A stretch of 55,076 nucleotides of DNA, from contig JAISUW010000036.1 of assembly GCA_031271865.1 (NCBI GenBank), positions 1 through 55,076 on the forward strand, written 5' to 3'. The number at the start of each line of letters is the position of its first letter. The stretch's first letter is position 1. The translations under genes were made by a program, and so were the position numbers. The DNA comes from Oscillospiraceae bacterium (GTDB lineage: Bacteria; Bacillota; Clostridia; Oscillospirales; Acutalibacteraceae). Shown piece by piece: positions 15,281 to 24,184 of the stretch. The notes under the pieces are model-generated. The model was given only the letters and a program-made list of their open reading frames with translations, did not search any database and was not told the origin of the DNA.

Positions 15281-16609
15281 TTGGCATTTGAAGGACTGAG
15301 CGGGCGGCTGGAATCTGCCTTCCGGCGCCTGCGCTCCAAAGGCGCTTTAACTGAAAAAGATGTCCGCGATGCGATGCGTGAAGTTCGTATGGCGCTCTTG
15401 GAGGCCGATGTCAACTTCAAGGTCGCCCGCGAGTTCACGGCGAAAGTGACGGAGCGCGCAATCGGGCAGCAGGTCATGCAGTCGCTGACCCCGGCGCAGA
15501 TGGTTGTCAAGATTGTCAATGAGGAACTCATTGAACTCATGGGCGGCACCAAAGCGAAACTCAACCTCGCGCCGCACCCGCCGACCGTCATCATGATGTG
15601 CGGCTTGCAGGGCGCAGGGAAAACCACGCACACCGCCAAACTCGCGCTCTGGCTCAAGAACCAAGGGCACCGGCCGCTCTTGGCTGCCTGCGACGTGTAC
15701 CGCCCCGCCGCCATTCAGCAGTTGGAGGTGGTCGGCGGCAAAGCCGGGGTACCCGTTTTCCAGATGGGGCAGGTTGACCCCGTGGACATCGCCAATGCCG
15801 CGCTGCGGCAAGCCCGCGACAACGGCAACGACTACCTGATTCTCGACACCGCCGGGCGCTTGCACATAGACGAAGCCCTCATGGACGAACTCAAGCAGGT
15901 CAAGCGTGCCGTGCGGCCGCATGAAATCCTCCTCGTCATTGACGCCATGACAGGGCAGGATGCCGTCAACGCCGCCACGGCATTCAATGAAGCCTTGGGC
16001 ATAGACGGACTGATTCTCACCAAACTGGATTCCGACACCCGCGGCGGCGCCGCGCTCTCCGCCCGCGCCGTTACCGGCAAGCCCATCAAGTTCATCGGAC
16101 AGGGGGAGAAGCTGGGAGACCTCGATGTCTTCCACCCCGAGCGTATGGCCTCCCGCATCTTGGGGATGGGGGATGTCCTCTCCCTGATAGAGAAAGCCGA
16201 AACCATGATTTCCGAGAAGGAAGCCATGGAGATGCAGGAGAAGCTCCTCAAGAATAAGTTTGACATGAACGACCTGCTGGATCAGTTTAAGCAGCTCAAG
16301 AAATTCGGCGGCATCAAGGATCTGCTCGGTATGCTCCCCGGCGTCGGTGCCAAACTCAAGGATGTGGAAGTGGATGAGCATCAGTTCGAGTTAATCCAAG
16401 CCATCATCCTCTCCATGACAGCCGAGGAACGCCGCCGGCCTGAGATAATCAATGCCTCCCGCAAGAAACGCATCGCCGCCGGCTGCGGGCAAACCGTGGA
16501 GGCTGTGAACCGGCTCCTCAAGCAACATAAGCAAATGCAGGCTATGTTCAAGCAAAACGGCGGCAAACGCGGCCGGATGCCCATGATGCCGCCCGGCATG
16601 GGCATGTAA
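15281..16609 (+). CDS. ffh: Signal recognition particle GTPase Ffh
   Basis: Ffh binds signal peptides and 4.5S/scRNA and delivers ribosomes to FtsY at the membrane. The 442-residue protein has the N domain, the G domain (GLQGAGKTTHTAKLA at about 108-122, DVYRPAA, DTAGRLHID, TKLD) and the methionine-rich M domain ending RMPMMPPGMGM. The length is usual. The start is TTG at 15281 with GGGAAG upstream; the context MAFEGLSGRLESAFRRLRSKG matches the family N-terminus. It is the second gene of the operon. A small hairpin at about 16641-16656 (GTAAAA/TTTTAC) lies between it and rpsP and lacks a T run. Confidence 0.97.
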   Translation: MAFEGLSGRLESAFRRLRSKGALTEKDVRDAMREVRMALLEADVNFKVAREFTAKVTERAIGQQVMQSLTPAQMVVKIVNEELIELMGGTKAKLNLAPHPPTVIMMCGLQGAGKTTHTAKLALWLKNQGHRPLLAACDVYRPAAIQQLEVVGGKAGVPVFQMGQVDPVDIANAALRQARDNGNDYLILDTAGRLHIDEALMDELKQVKRAVRPHEILLVIDAMTGQDAVNAATAFNEALGIDGLILTKLDSDTRGGAALSARAVTGKPIKFIGQGEKLGDLDVFHPERMASRILGMGDVLSLIEKAETMISEKEAMEMQEKLLKNKFDMNDLLDQFKQLKKFGGIKDLLGMLPGVGAKLKDVEVDEHQFELIQAIILSMTAEERRRPEIINASRKKRIAAGCGQTVEAVNRLLKQHKQMQAMFKQNGGKRGRMPMMPPGMGM

Positions 16610-16699
16610 GCAGCCGCTGAAATTCCATGCGTAAATACGGTAAAACCCGTTTTACATACCATACTATACTAAATCACTTACTCCGGAGGAATGAACCAC

Positions 16700-16942
16700 A
16701 TGGCAGTTAAAATCCGCCTGCGCCGCATGGGCGCAAAGAAAGCCCCGTTCTACCGCGTTGTTGTCGCCGACAGCCGTTACCCGCGTGACGGTCGGTTTAT
16801 CGCCGAAATCGGTACCTACAACCCCATGACGGATCCGTCTGAAATCAAAATCGATGCCGACAAGGCCAAGGAATGGATTAAAAACGGCGCGCAGCCGACG
16901 GACACCGTAAAAGTACTCCTCACGAAGGCCGGTATCCTTTGA
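16700..16942 (+). CDS. rpsP: 30S ribosomal protein S16
   Basis: S16 binds 16S rRNA during assembly of the small-subunit body. The 80-residue sequence matches the family throughout ([41 protein letters not shown]). I chose the ATG at 16700, nine bases after GGAGGA; an upstream ATG (16691) touches the ribosome site. It lies in the standard ffh-rpsP-khpA-rimM-trmD order. The customary next gene, rplS, is missing after trmD here. Confidence 0.98.
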   Translation: MAVKIRLRRMGAKKAPFYRVVVADSRYPRDGRFIAEIGTYNPMTDPSEIKIDADKAKEWIKNGAQPTDTVKVLLTKAGIL

Positions 16943-16995
16943 TTCTCCGGGCATAGACCGCTTTGAAAACCGAACAGCCCCGAAAGGAGTTTGCA

Positions 16996-17295
16996 ATGGA
17001 ACTCGAAAACCTCTTGGCAGCCTTGGCCCGCGGTTTGGTCGACGACCCCACCGCCGTTCAAGTCGTCAAAGACCCCCCCAATGAAGACGGCGTTGTCTTC
17101 TTCCACCTCAACGTCGCCGACGATGACATGGGCCGCGTCATCGGCAAGCAAGGTAAAATAGCCAAAGCCATCCGTACCGTCATGCGCGCCGCCGCTACCC
17201 GACAGCGCCTGAAGATTTCCGTAGAAATCGATGACGAAATCGGCGGCGCCGACGACTCCGCTGAACTGCCCCCTGCGGAGGCGGACGAAACATGA
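16996..17295 (+). CDS. khpA: KH-domain RNA-binding protein KhpA
   Basis: KhpA is a small KH protein that, with KhpB, binds RNA and influences cell division and growth. The 99-residue sequence begins MELENLLAALARGLVDDP and has the KH core with the GxxG loop as VIGKQGKIAKAIRTVM (about residues 45-60). The ATG at 16996 follows AAAGGAG by 6 bases. The last 20 residues are acidic and rich in Ala. Its stop overlaps the rimM start by 4 bases (ATGA), which suggests translational coupling. Confidence 0.93.
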   Translation: MELENLLAALARGLVDDPTAVQVVKDPPNEDGVVFFHLNVADDDMGRVIGKQGKIAKAIRTVMRAAATRQRLKISVEIDDEIGGADDSAELPPAEADET

Positions 17296-17870
17296 GGCGG
17301 GAGGTTGCACGGGGGAATGCCCCTTCGGGGCACCCCCTCCCATTCCTGGAAATCGGAACAATAGCAGCTCCGCACGGCGTGCGGGGCGAGCTTTCGTGCA
17401 ACCTCTCCTGCGACGGACCGGACTTCTTCCGGCAGTTTGCGGTTCTGTATTGGGATACAGCGGGGAAGCAGCCGGTCACGGTACGCTCCGCCCGGCCGCA
17501 CAAGGGGCGCATTCTTCTGCGGTTGGAGGGCATAGATACCGTAGAAGCTGCCAACGCACTGCGCGGGAGGACGCTCTACTTCCGGCGTTCGGACGCTCAC
17601 CTCGCCGAGGGGGCGTATTTCCTTACCGACCTGCTCGGCTGTGAAGTGCGGGATGCAGTCAGCGGTGAAGTATACGGCACGCTCACAGATGTCACGCAAG
17701 CGGGGAATGCCAATCAAGTCTGGCGTATCCGGCGCAGCGAACCGCTGCATGGAGCTGCGGAGTTCCTGATGCCGGCGGTCCGGGAGTTCATCGGGGAAAT
17801 GCATCCGGAGGAAGGGTATGTGACCATCCGCCCGATTCCGGGCTTGCTGGAAGGAGGCTTGGAAGTATGA
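17292..17870 (+). CDS. rimM: Ribosome maturation factor RimM, with a repeat-derived N-terminal extension
   Basis: RimM binds S19 and assists maturation of the 30S head. The 192-residue protein has the N-terminal barrel ([19 protein letters not shown]), the linking [11 protein letters not shown] block and the PRC-barrel domain ending [29 protein letters not shown]. Before the family start (FLEIGTI) sit 17 residues ([16 protein letters not shown] region) encoded by a copy of the TGCCCC-N3-GGGGCA palindrome (17318-17332) with GGGAGG and CCCTCCC flanks. The ATG overlaps the khpA stop, so this extension is probably translated. It overlaps trmD by 4 bases. Confidence 0.94.
   Translation: MRREVARGNAPSGHPLPFLEIGTIAAPHGVRGELSCNLSCDGPDFFRQFAVLYWDTAGKQPVTVRSARPHKGRILLRLEGIDTVEAANALRGRTLYFRRSDAHLAEGAYFLTDLLGCEVRDAVSGEVYGTLTDVTQAGNANQVWRIRRSEPLHGAAEFLMPAVREFIGEMHPEEGYVTIRPIPGLLEGGLEV
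17318..17332. repeat. 15-bp palindrome TGCCCCTTCGGGGCA at the rimM N-terminus
   Basis: A single copy of the palindrome family, with GGGAGGTTG to the left and CCCCCTCCC to the right. The same flanks border the cluster at 5311-5382. In frame it gives NAPSGH. Confidence 0.85.
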
Positions 17871-18559
17871 GAATCGAAATCCTGACCCTCTTCCCGGAGA
17901 TGTGCGAGAGCGTCCTTTCGGAATCCATCATCGGCCGAGCGCGCAAGCAAGGCAAGGTGCAAATCCATTGCCGCAACATCCGGGACTACACGCAAGACAA
18001 GCACAAGCGCGTGGACGACGCTCCCTACGGCGGCGGCTTCGGCATGGTCATGCAGTGCGGTCCCATTGCCGACTGCTACCGCGCCGTGTGCGCTGACTGG
18101 GGGGTTACCCCGAAACTCTTCTATATGTCCCCGCAAGGCAAGGTGCTGACGCAGGCGAAAGCAAAGGAACTCTCCGAGAGCGAAAGCTTTGTCCTGCTCT
18201 GCGGGCACTATGAGGGCGTGGATGAACGCGTCTTGGAAGCATTGGAGGCCGAGGAGATCTCCATCGGCGACTATGTGCTGACCGGCGGGGAACTGCCCGC
18301 GCTTGTCCTCTGCGATGCCGTGGTTCGCCTCCTGCCCGGCGTGTTGGCCGGACCCGGTGCCTACGAGGGGGAGAGCCACTACCCGCAGGATAATACCCCG
18401 CCGCTCTTGGAGCACGCCCAGTACACCCGCCCGCCCGTCTGGGAGGGACGTGAAGTCCCGGCTATACTCATCGGCGGCAACCATGCCCTGCAGGAGAAAT
18501 GGCGCAAAGAGGACTCCCTGCGCCGCACACAAACCAAACGCCCCGACTTGCTGCAATGA
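17867..18559 (+). CDS. trmD: tRNA (guanine-N1-)-methyltransferase TrmD
   Basis: TrmD makes m1G37 next to the anticodon, preventing frameshifts. The 230-residue SPOUT enzyme has the deep-knot signatures: [43 protein letters not shown] and [29 protein letters not shown]. The length is typical. It starts within the last codons of rimM. The stop codon (CAA TGA) is formed by an AATGATTCATTGA repeat element that continues downstream as an inverted pair. Confidence 0.97.
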   Translation: MRIEILTLFPEMCESVLSESIIGRARKQGKVQIHCRNIRDYTQDKHKRVDDAPYGGGFGMVMQCGPIADCYRAVCADWGVTPKLFYMSPQGKVLTQAKAKELSESESFVLLCGHYEGVDERVLEALEAEEISIGDYVLTGGELPALVLCDAVVRLLPGVLAGPGAYEGESHYPQDNTPPLLEHAQYTRPPVWEGREVPAILIGGNHALQEKWRKEDSLRRTQTKRPDLLQ

Positions 18560-18588
18560 TTCATTGACAATGATCAATGAATCATTGA
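18555..18588. repeat. Inverted pair of AATGATTCATTGA elements at the trmD stop
   Basis: AATGATTCATTGA (18555-18567) and TCAATGAATCATT (18574-18586) form a hairpin with a 6-base loop. The first copy contains the trmD stop codon. No T run follows, so it is not a standard terminator. Other copies lie at 23907, 35758, 36287 and 43903. Confidence 0.85.
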
Positions 18589-18635
18589 TATACTTCCATC
18601 CGCCTTTTTGGCCAAAGAACGAACAGGAGGAGCCT

Positions 18636-18983
18636 ATGGACAATTCAGCTTCGGCAGAAACCATTTGCCCCGATTGCGGGAAGGCTGTCCCTGCGCTTGG
18701 GGCGGATGGTGCGCCGCATACAATCTGTCCCGCTTGCGGGAGTCTGCTCCCGGAGGATACCGGCAAACTGCGTCTCTACCGCCGGACGATGGCCAAACGG
18801 ATTGTGTGGGGCATCCTCGGCGGGGCTGCCTTGGTGTTCCTGCTTCTCTTTATTGAGTACAAGGCGGACGCAAGTGCCGATGCGGTCGGCGTTACGCTCT
18901 ACCTGCTGCCGCCGATTCTGTTGATAGCTGCCGTAGCGTTTGCCGTTCATTCCACGCGAAAGCAATTCGGCAGGCCGCGTTGA
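18636..18983 (+). CDS. Zinc-ribbon membrane protein, uncharacterised
   Basis: A 115-residue protein with an N-terminal zinc ribbon (CPDCGK at about residues 10-15 and CPACGS at about 31-36) followed by two hydrophobic segments (about 58-78 and 86-104) separated by a short charged loop, and a basic tail. This resembles the many small Firmicute proteins in which a zinc ribbon caps a pair of membrane helices; their role is unknown. The ATG at 18636 has AGGAGGAG upstream. It sits 76 bp after trmD, in the position where rplS is usual, and may be read from the same operon. Confidence 0.75.
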   Translation: MDNSASAETICPDCGKAVPALGADGAPHTICPACGSLLPEDTGKLRLYRRTMAKRIVWGILGGAALVFLLLFIEYKADASADAVGVTLYLLPPILLIAAVAFAVHSTRKQFGRPR

Positions 18984-19105
18984 GGGGCGGTTTTAACAAA
19001 TTCTTGCCACAATCTGTTTTTTAAGTCAAGTTTTTTGTGAGAATTTATGATTTTTTTGGACTTATAATTCAGTAATTAAATTGTTCCCCTGCATTGGAAA
19101 CGAAT

Positions 19106-19139
19106 CCGCCGGTGCGTCTTTTTGCAGACGCACCGGCGG
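19106..19139 (-). terminator. Strong hairpin downstream of the small secreted protein
   Basis: Arms CCGCCGGTGCGTCT and AGACGCACCGGCGG enclose 6 bases (TTTTGC on the plus strand). It lies 30 bases beyond the stop of the gene at 19170 on the minus strand; the T run after it is weak. The 120 bp to its left is AT-rich with no gene. Confidence 0.65.
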
Positions 19140-19169
19140 GTGCTGTTTGATTACACGGGATTCAGGCTC

Positions 19170-19688
19170 TTAGGCTTTTTCCATCCACAGCCAGCCGAAG
19201 CAGATGATATAAAGGAACCAGTTGAAGAAGTTGGCATCGACGTTGGTGCCCGGAATCTTCAGGGAGCCGGCGGCGACTTCCGCAGCGCTGAGGTTGAGAA
19301 GTCTTGTCAGTTCCGAGGAGGGGGCTTTGCCGGTGCCGGGATAAGTGACGCCGCCGTCGCGGGCGATACTGACAGCACTGTTGTAGCTGCTCTGAATCAG
19401 TTTCACATAGGTCTCGGTGTCTTTGCTTTCATCCCAACCGGCTGCCCCACTAACTGCGGACAGCGCAGCAGTTATGGCCTGACGGCACAAGGTGCTGTAG
19501 GACGTGCCGAGGAGGGGTGTCGAACCCTCAATCTTATCAATCGCTTTGTCGTAACAGGAATCGAAGGCGGCTTTCACCTGGTTGTAATACCCGGCAGCAT
19601 AGGTGTGGGCGGAGGCGGAGACGGCGGAGACACCGAAGAGCATGAGGACTGCGAGGAGCATAGCGAGGATACGTTTACCGGTTTTCAT
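19170..19688 (-). CDS. Small secreted protein with NWxLxIICFGWxWM C-terminal motif
   Basis: The 172-residue protein has a signal peptide (MKTGKRILAMLLAVLMLFG, cleavage near ASA-H, residue 27). Its helical middle (about 28-150) is rich in Ala, Ser and Tyr with two Cys. The last 20 residues are strongly aromatic and apolar: NWFLYIICFGWLWM at 156-169, then EKA. The same motif ends the 1404-residue phosphoesterase encoded at 24183-28397, and no other similarity between the two is visible. It could be a C-terminal membrane anchor or sorting signal. The ATG has GGAGGG upstream. The 5' region has an inverted GGCGG/CCGCC pair (19711-19727) and GTCCAT/ATGGAC (19738-19760) but no clear promoter. Confidence 0.7.
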   Translation of the reverse strand: MKTGKRILAMLLAVLMLFGVSAVSASAHTYAAGYYNQVKAAFDSCYDKAIDKIEGSTPLLGTSYSTLCRQAITAALSAVSGAAGWDESKDTETYVKLIQSSYNSAVSIARDGGVTYPGTGKAPSSELTRLLNLSAAEVAAGSLKIPGTNVDANFFNWFLYIICFGWLWMEKA

Positions 19689-19880
19689 ACGAAAACCCTC
19701 CTTTAAGTAGGGCGGTCATCAGCCGCCTTTATTAGCTGTCCATCAGGTCACTCCATGGACGCTTACTTTGATTGTCGTTTGATATGGACAAACTCCTCAC
19801 AGAATGTGGAAAAATTATTCTGTTTTTTCGAAAGTTTTGTTGCATTTTTTTGTATTCTGTCAAGCACATTCATACACAAA

Positions 19881-19906
19881 GCGCCGAAGCAAATCTGCTT
19901 CGGCGC
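19881..19906 (-). terminator. Terminator of tRNA-Ser
   Basis: Arms GCGCCGAAGCA and TGCTTCGGCGC with a 4-base loop, followed on the minus strand by TTTGTGT. It lies 8 bases after the encoded CCA. Confidence 0.8.
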
Positions 19907-19913
19907 CTTTGTC

Positions 19914-20002
19914 TGGCGGAGCGGGTGGGATTCGAACCCACGGACGGTTGCCCGTCAACTGATTTCGAGTCAGTCCCGTTATGACCACTTCGATACCGCT
20001 CC
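19914..20002 (-). tRNA. tRNA-Ser (anticodon CGA)
   Basis: Read on the minus strand: acceptor stem GGAGCGG/CCGCTCC, anticodon arm ACTGA-CTCGAAA-TCAGT with anticodon CGA (reads UCG), a long variable arm typical of class II tRNAs, T arm GGGTTCGAATCCC, discriminator G and encoded CCA. The total is 89 bases. Confidence 0.95.
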
Positions 20003-20050
20003 GGTTGAACCGAGCGGAGGGATGTGGGGCTCCCCTGCACGGCAGTAAAC

Positions 20051-20080
20051 ATTATAGCACAGTTTCCCGTACTTTGTCAA
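20051..20080 (-). promoter_or_regulatory. Promoter of tRNA-Ser
   Basis: On the minus strand TTGACA, an 18-bp spacer and TATAAT, 49 bases upstream of the tRNA. Confidence 0.83.
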
Positions 20081-20174
20081 GGGAAAAGTGCATTTTTTGC
20101 TCCCGCTTTACATATCCTATAGGCGGTGAATTCGGTTCGCTTCCCCCTGCTGGGAAAGAAATTTCAAAAAACAC

Positions 20175-20203
20175 TTGCATTTTGCCGCCGAATCTGCTAT
20201 AAT
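20175..20203 (+). promoter_or_regulatory. Promoter of tuf
   Basis: TTGCAT, 17 bp and TATAAT on the plus strand, leaving a leader of about 100 bases before the tuf ATG. Confidence 0.82.
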
Positions 20204-20308
20204 ACTAAGCACATGACTATGTAAAACAACACATGGGGCTTCCGCGATACCGCACCGACAGACGCCGTATCAACCACAAACGCCCCGAACTACAAGGAGG
20301 ATTCCCCC

Positions 20309-21511
<1,203 letters not shown>

Positions 21512-21552
21512 TCCGTTGCGTCTCTTCTTTCGGTGCTTCTTTCTGCGTATCC

Positions 21553-21578
21553 GGCAGTCTTCCTTAGGGAGGGCTGCC
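21553..21578 (+). terminator. Possible tuf terminator
   Basis: GGCAG and CTGCC arms with an inner TTCC/GGGA pairing, followed by TATGTCTTT. The stem is imperfect and the T run short. Confidence 0.4.
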
Positions 21579-21592
21579 TATGTCTTTGGTGT

Positions 21593-21667
21593 TTCAATGC
21601 GATTAAGGAATTAAAAGAAGGGAAGTTCACTGTCCATGAACTAATAGAGCCGGGCAAGGATGACTGA
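21593..21667 (+). pseudogene. Protein-like tail fragment without a start
   Basis: One frame reads FNAIKELKEGKFTVHELIEPG and then KDD and a stop at 21667. It is AT-richer than its surroundings and looks like the end of a small regulatory or antitoxin-like protein, but the upstream frame loses protein character and has no start codon or ribosome site. It may be a decayed gene end between tuf and the GH2 promoter. The call is weak. Confidence 0.3.
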
Positions 21668-21695
21668 CCGATACCCGCAATGACCGCTGCCCCTC

Positions 21696-21724
21696 TTGAC
21701 ATTCCCGGCGAAAACGCCTATAAT
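21696..21724 (+). promoter_or_regulatory. Consensus promoter of the GH2 gene
   Basis: TTGACA, 17 bp and TATAAT on the plus strand, 28 bases before the ATG at 21753. Confidence 0.88.
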
Positions 21725-21752
21725 ATAGCCATTCATTATAAGGAGGCTATAT

Positions 21753-24077
21753 ATGGGTTATATTGGTATACAGAAGATGGATTTGAACGGCGAATGGCAG
21801 CTGACCGCCATACCCCCGGAAGAAAGCGGGGAGGAGGCGTTTCGCATTCCCGCCGCCGTTCCGGGAACGGCACAGGCAGCCTTGCAGCAGGCCGGGGTGC
21901 TTCCGGCGGATTTGTACGACGGGACGAATATCCTGCGGCTGCGCAAGTACGAATTCTTCAGCTGGGTATATGAGCGCACTTTTGTCTTGGATACCCTGCC
22001 CGGGGCGCATGAGGAAGCTGTCCTCACCTTTGACGGTTTAGACTGCCGTGGTTGTGTATATCTGAATAACCGCTTGGTGCGCACAAGTGCAAATGCGCTT
22101 GTGCCGATTGTTTGCGCGGATGTGGGTACCTGTCTGCAAGCCGGGGAGAACACCTTGCGCGTAGAGATTGCATCGCCCTTGGCGGCCGAGCAGGCGGACC
22201 GAAAGCGCCTTTTGGATATGTCGCCCTTGGAGGACGGTCTCTCGGGCGGGATGGAGGGACTGCATATCCGCCGCGCCCCCTCCTCCTACGGCTGGGACAT
22301 TCTCTGCCGCGCCGTCACAAGCGGGCTGTGGCGCGGGGTGCGTTTGGAGTACCTGCCCCGCACCCGCGTCATGGAAGCGTTTATCACCACGGAGGGTTTA
22401 GACGAACACAGCGCCCGGATGCGTATCTTCTACAGCTACACCACGGACATTCCCTACTACAAGGGGCTGACGTGGCGACTGGAAGTGTTGGACGGGGATG
22501 CGCCCATCTTCACCCATGAGGAACCTGTTTGGTATACGGTGGAGAAGTATGTCTTTACTGTCCCCGACCCGAAGCTCTGGTGGCCGGCGGGGTATGGGGG
22601 GCAGCACCTCTATACCTACCGCATCACCCTGCTGCAGGACGGGCAGGTCTGCTCTGTCTATGAGGACAAGATGGGTGTGCGCCTGCTGAAGTTTGCGCGC
22701 ACGGAGCTGAACCTGCCGGATAAGCCGGGAGACTTCTCTTTCTATGTCAACTATACGCGCATCCTCTGCAAAGGCTCCAACTGGGTGCCGCTCGATGCCC
22801 TGCGTATGGAGGATGCGGACAGGTATGAGAAAGCCCTCGCCTTATTCAAGGACACCTACTGCAATATGCTGCGCTGCTGGGGCGGGAACGTCTATGAGGA
22901 CGACCGCTTCTATGCGCTGTGCGATGAATACGGCATCTTGGTCTGGCAGGACTTCACGATGGCCTGCGGACGCTACCCGCAGGACGAGGCGTTCCAAGCG
23001 CAAATCCGGGACGAGGCGGCGGATATCGTCCGCAAACTGCGGCAGCATCCCTGTATCGCCCTCTGGAGCGGCGACAACGAGTGCGACCACGCATGGAACG
23101 GCGTCGGTGTGGACCCGAACACGAACCTCCTGACTAGGCAAATCCTGCCGGAGGCGGTGCGCCGTTATGATTACCGGCGGCCGTTCCTGCCGTCCTCTCC
23201 CTACTTGGGCCCAGAGACCTTTGCCCGGAAGCGCTTTGACTGCGTGAGCGAGGACCACCTCTGGGGACCGCGGGATTACTTCAAGTCCGGCTTCTATCTG
23301 TCGAAGCCCTGCCTCTTTGTGTCGGAGCAAGGGTACCACGGTTGCCCGAACCGCGAGAGCTTGGAGAAGTTCCTCACCCCCAAGAAGCTATGGCCTTGGT
23401 GGGAGGAGCCGATTGCCGGGCGCAAAATTGCCAAAGACGAATGGCGGCTGCATGGCGCGGACTTCACCATGCGCCCCGACGGTCCGTATGCCCACCGCAC
23501 AAAGCTCATGAGCGACCAAGTCGCGCAGTTCTTCGGCCGGGAAGCCGAGGACTTAGATGAATTCATCCTCCTCTCCCAAGCCGTGCAGGCCGAGGCCTTC
23601 AAGTTCTTTATTGAGTACTGCCGCTCGCAGAAGTGGAGGAAGACAGGCATACTCTGGTGGAATATGCTCGACGGCTGGCCGCAAACCTCGGATGCCGTGG
23701 TGGACTGGTACTTCTCCAAGAAGCTGGCCTACCACTTCATTAAGCAGTCCCAGCAGCCGCTGTGCCTCATGTTCCGGGAACCCCGGGATTGGCGGATAGA
23801 CCTTGTTGCCGCCAACGACACTCTCCGGGACTTCAGCGGCTCTTATGCCGTGACAGACTATGCTTCGGGAGAAACGCTCCTCTCCGGTTCCTTCAAAAGC
23901 CCTGCAAATGAGTCATTGGTCATTGATTCATTGCGCGTGGAGTCTGCCGCGCACCGTTTGTATCTCATTACTTGGGAGCTGGACGGCGCGACATACCGCA
24001 ACCACTATCTCTGCGGACGGCCGCCGTTTGATACAGGGCTGGCGCAGGTGCTGCACGGTTTGTATCCGGCCGGCTGA
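21753..24077 (+). CDS. Glycoside hydrolase family 2, beta-mannosidase-like
   Basis: The 774-residue enzyme has the GH2 layout: an N-terminal jelly-roll sugar-binding domain (WQLTAIPP to about 160), an immunoglobulin-like domain and a TIM barrel. The acid/base Glu is in SGDNECDH (Glu 443) and the nucleophile in FVSEQGY (Glu 525). Other beta-mannosidase-like landmarks are VPGTAQAAL, the KGSNWVPLDAL block, NMLRCWGGNVYED and WWNMLDGWPQTSDAVVDW. There is no signal peptide, so it acts inside the cell on imported oligosaccharides. The ATG at 21753 has AAGGAGG. It is a single gene with a perfect promoter and no adjacent regulator. An AATGATTCATTGA-type element is embedded near the C-terminus (23907-23933). 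Confidence 0.88.
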   Translation: MGYIGIQKMDLNGEWQLTAIPPEESGEEAFRIPAAVPGTAQAALQQAGVLPADLYDGTNILRLRKYEFFSWVYERTFVLDTLPGAHEEAVLTFDGLDCRGCVYLNNRLVRTSANALVPIVCADVGTCLQAGENTLRVEIASPLAAEQADRKRLLDMSPLEDGLSGGMEGLHIRRAPSSYGWDILCRAVTSGLWRGVRLEYLPRTRVMEAFITTEGLDEHSARMRIFYSYTTDIPYYKGLTWRLEVLDGDAPIFTHEEPVWYTVEKYVFTVPDPKLWWPAGYGGQHLYTYRITLLQDGQVCSVYEDKMGVRLLKFARTELNLPDKPGDFSFYVNYTRILCKGSNWVPLDALRMEDADRYEKALALFKDTYCNMLRCWGGNVYEDDRFYALCDEYGILVWQDFTMACGRYPQDEAFQAQIRDEAADIVRKLRQHPCIALWSGDNECDHAWNGVGVDPNTNLLTRQILPEAVRRYDYRRPFLPSSPYLGPETFARKRFDCVSEDHLWGPRDYFKSGFYLSKPCLFVSEQGYHGCPNRESLEKFLTPKKLWPWWEEPIAGRKIAKDEWRLHGADFTMRPDGPYAHRTKLMSDQVAQFFGREAEDLDEFILLSQAVQAEAFKFFIEYCRSQKWRKTGILWWNMLDGWPQTSDAVVDWYFSKKLAYHFIKQSQQPLCLMFREPRDWRIDLVAANDTLRDFSGSYAVTDYASGETLLSGSFKSPANESLVIDSLRVESAAHRLYLITWELDGATYRNHYLCGRPPFDTGLAQVLHGLYPAG
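23907..23933. repeat. AATGATTCATTG-type element inside the GH2 coding region
   Basis: AATGAGTCATTG followed by GTCATTGATTCATTG, in frame, encoding NESLVIDSL in the C-terminal beta domain. Confidence 0.6.
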
Positions 24078-24096
24078 GGGGGGAAGCTTTTGCTCC

Positions 24097-24184
24097 TTGC
24101 TTCTTGCCTCTTTCTTGGGGGGATGTAACAGTAATGCAGCATCCCGTCTGAAAAGAGCGGCTTTGCCTCTTCCTCTTGCTTCTC
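24097..24184. repeat. AAGAGGCAAGAAGCAA-type elements between convergent genes
   Basis: On the minus strand AAAGAGGCAAGAAGCAA (24097-24113) and AGAAGCAAGAGGAAGAGGCA (24164-24183) flank a short unique segment between the GH2 stop and the phosphoesterase stop. The same motif recurs at 33172-33270. On the plus strand the first copy is followed by TTTCTTGGGG. Confidence 0.7.

Larger units (their letters stand above)
20003..20308. other. Intergenic region upstream of tuf
   Basis: This 306-bp gap holds the tRNA-Ser promoter (20051-20080, minus), the tuf promoter (20175-20203, plus) and a tuf leader of about 100 bases that ends with CAAGGAGG. No open reading frame or known riboswitch was recognised. 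Confidence 0.65.

Noticed and set aside
20204-20308. Riboswitch or leader peptide in the tuf leader
   Set aside because: A 100-base leader exists, but no known aptamer motif, terminator-antiterminator pair or short coding frame with a ribosome site was recognised.
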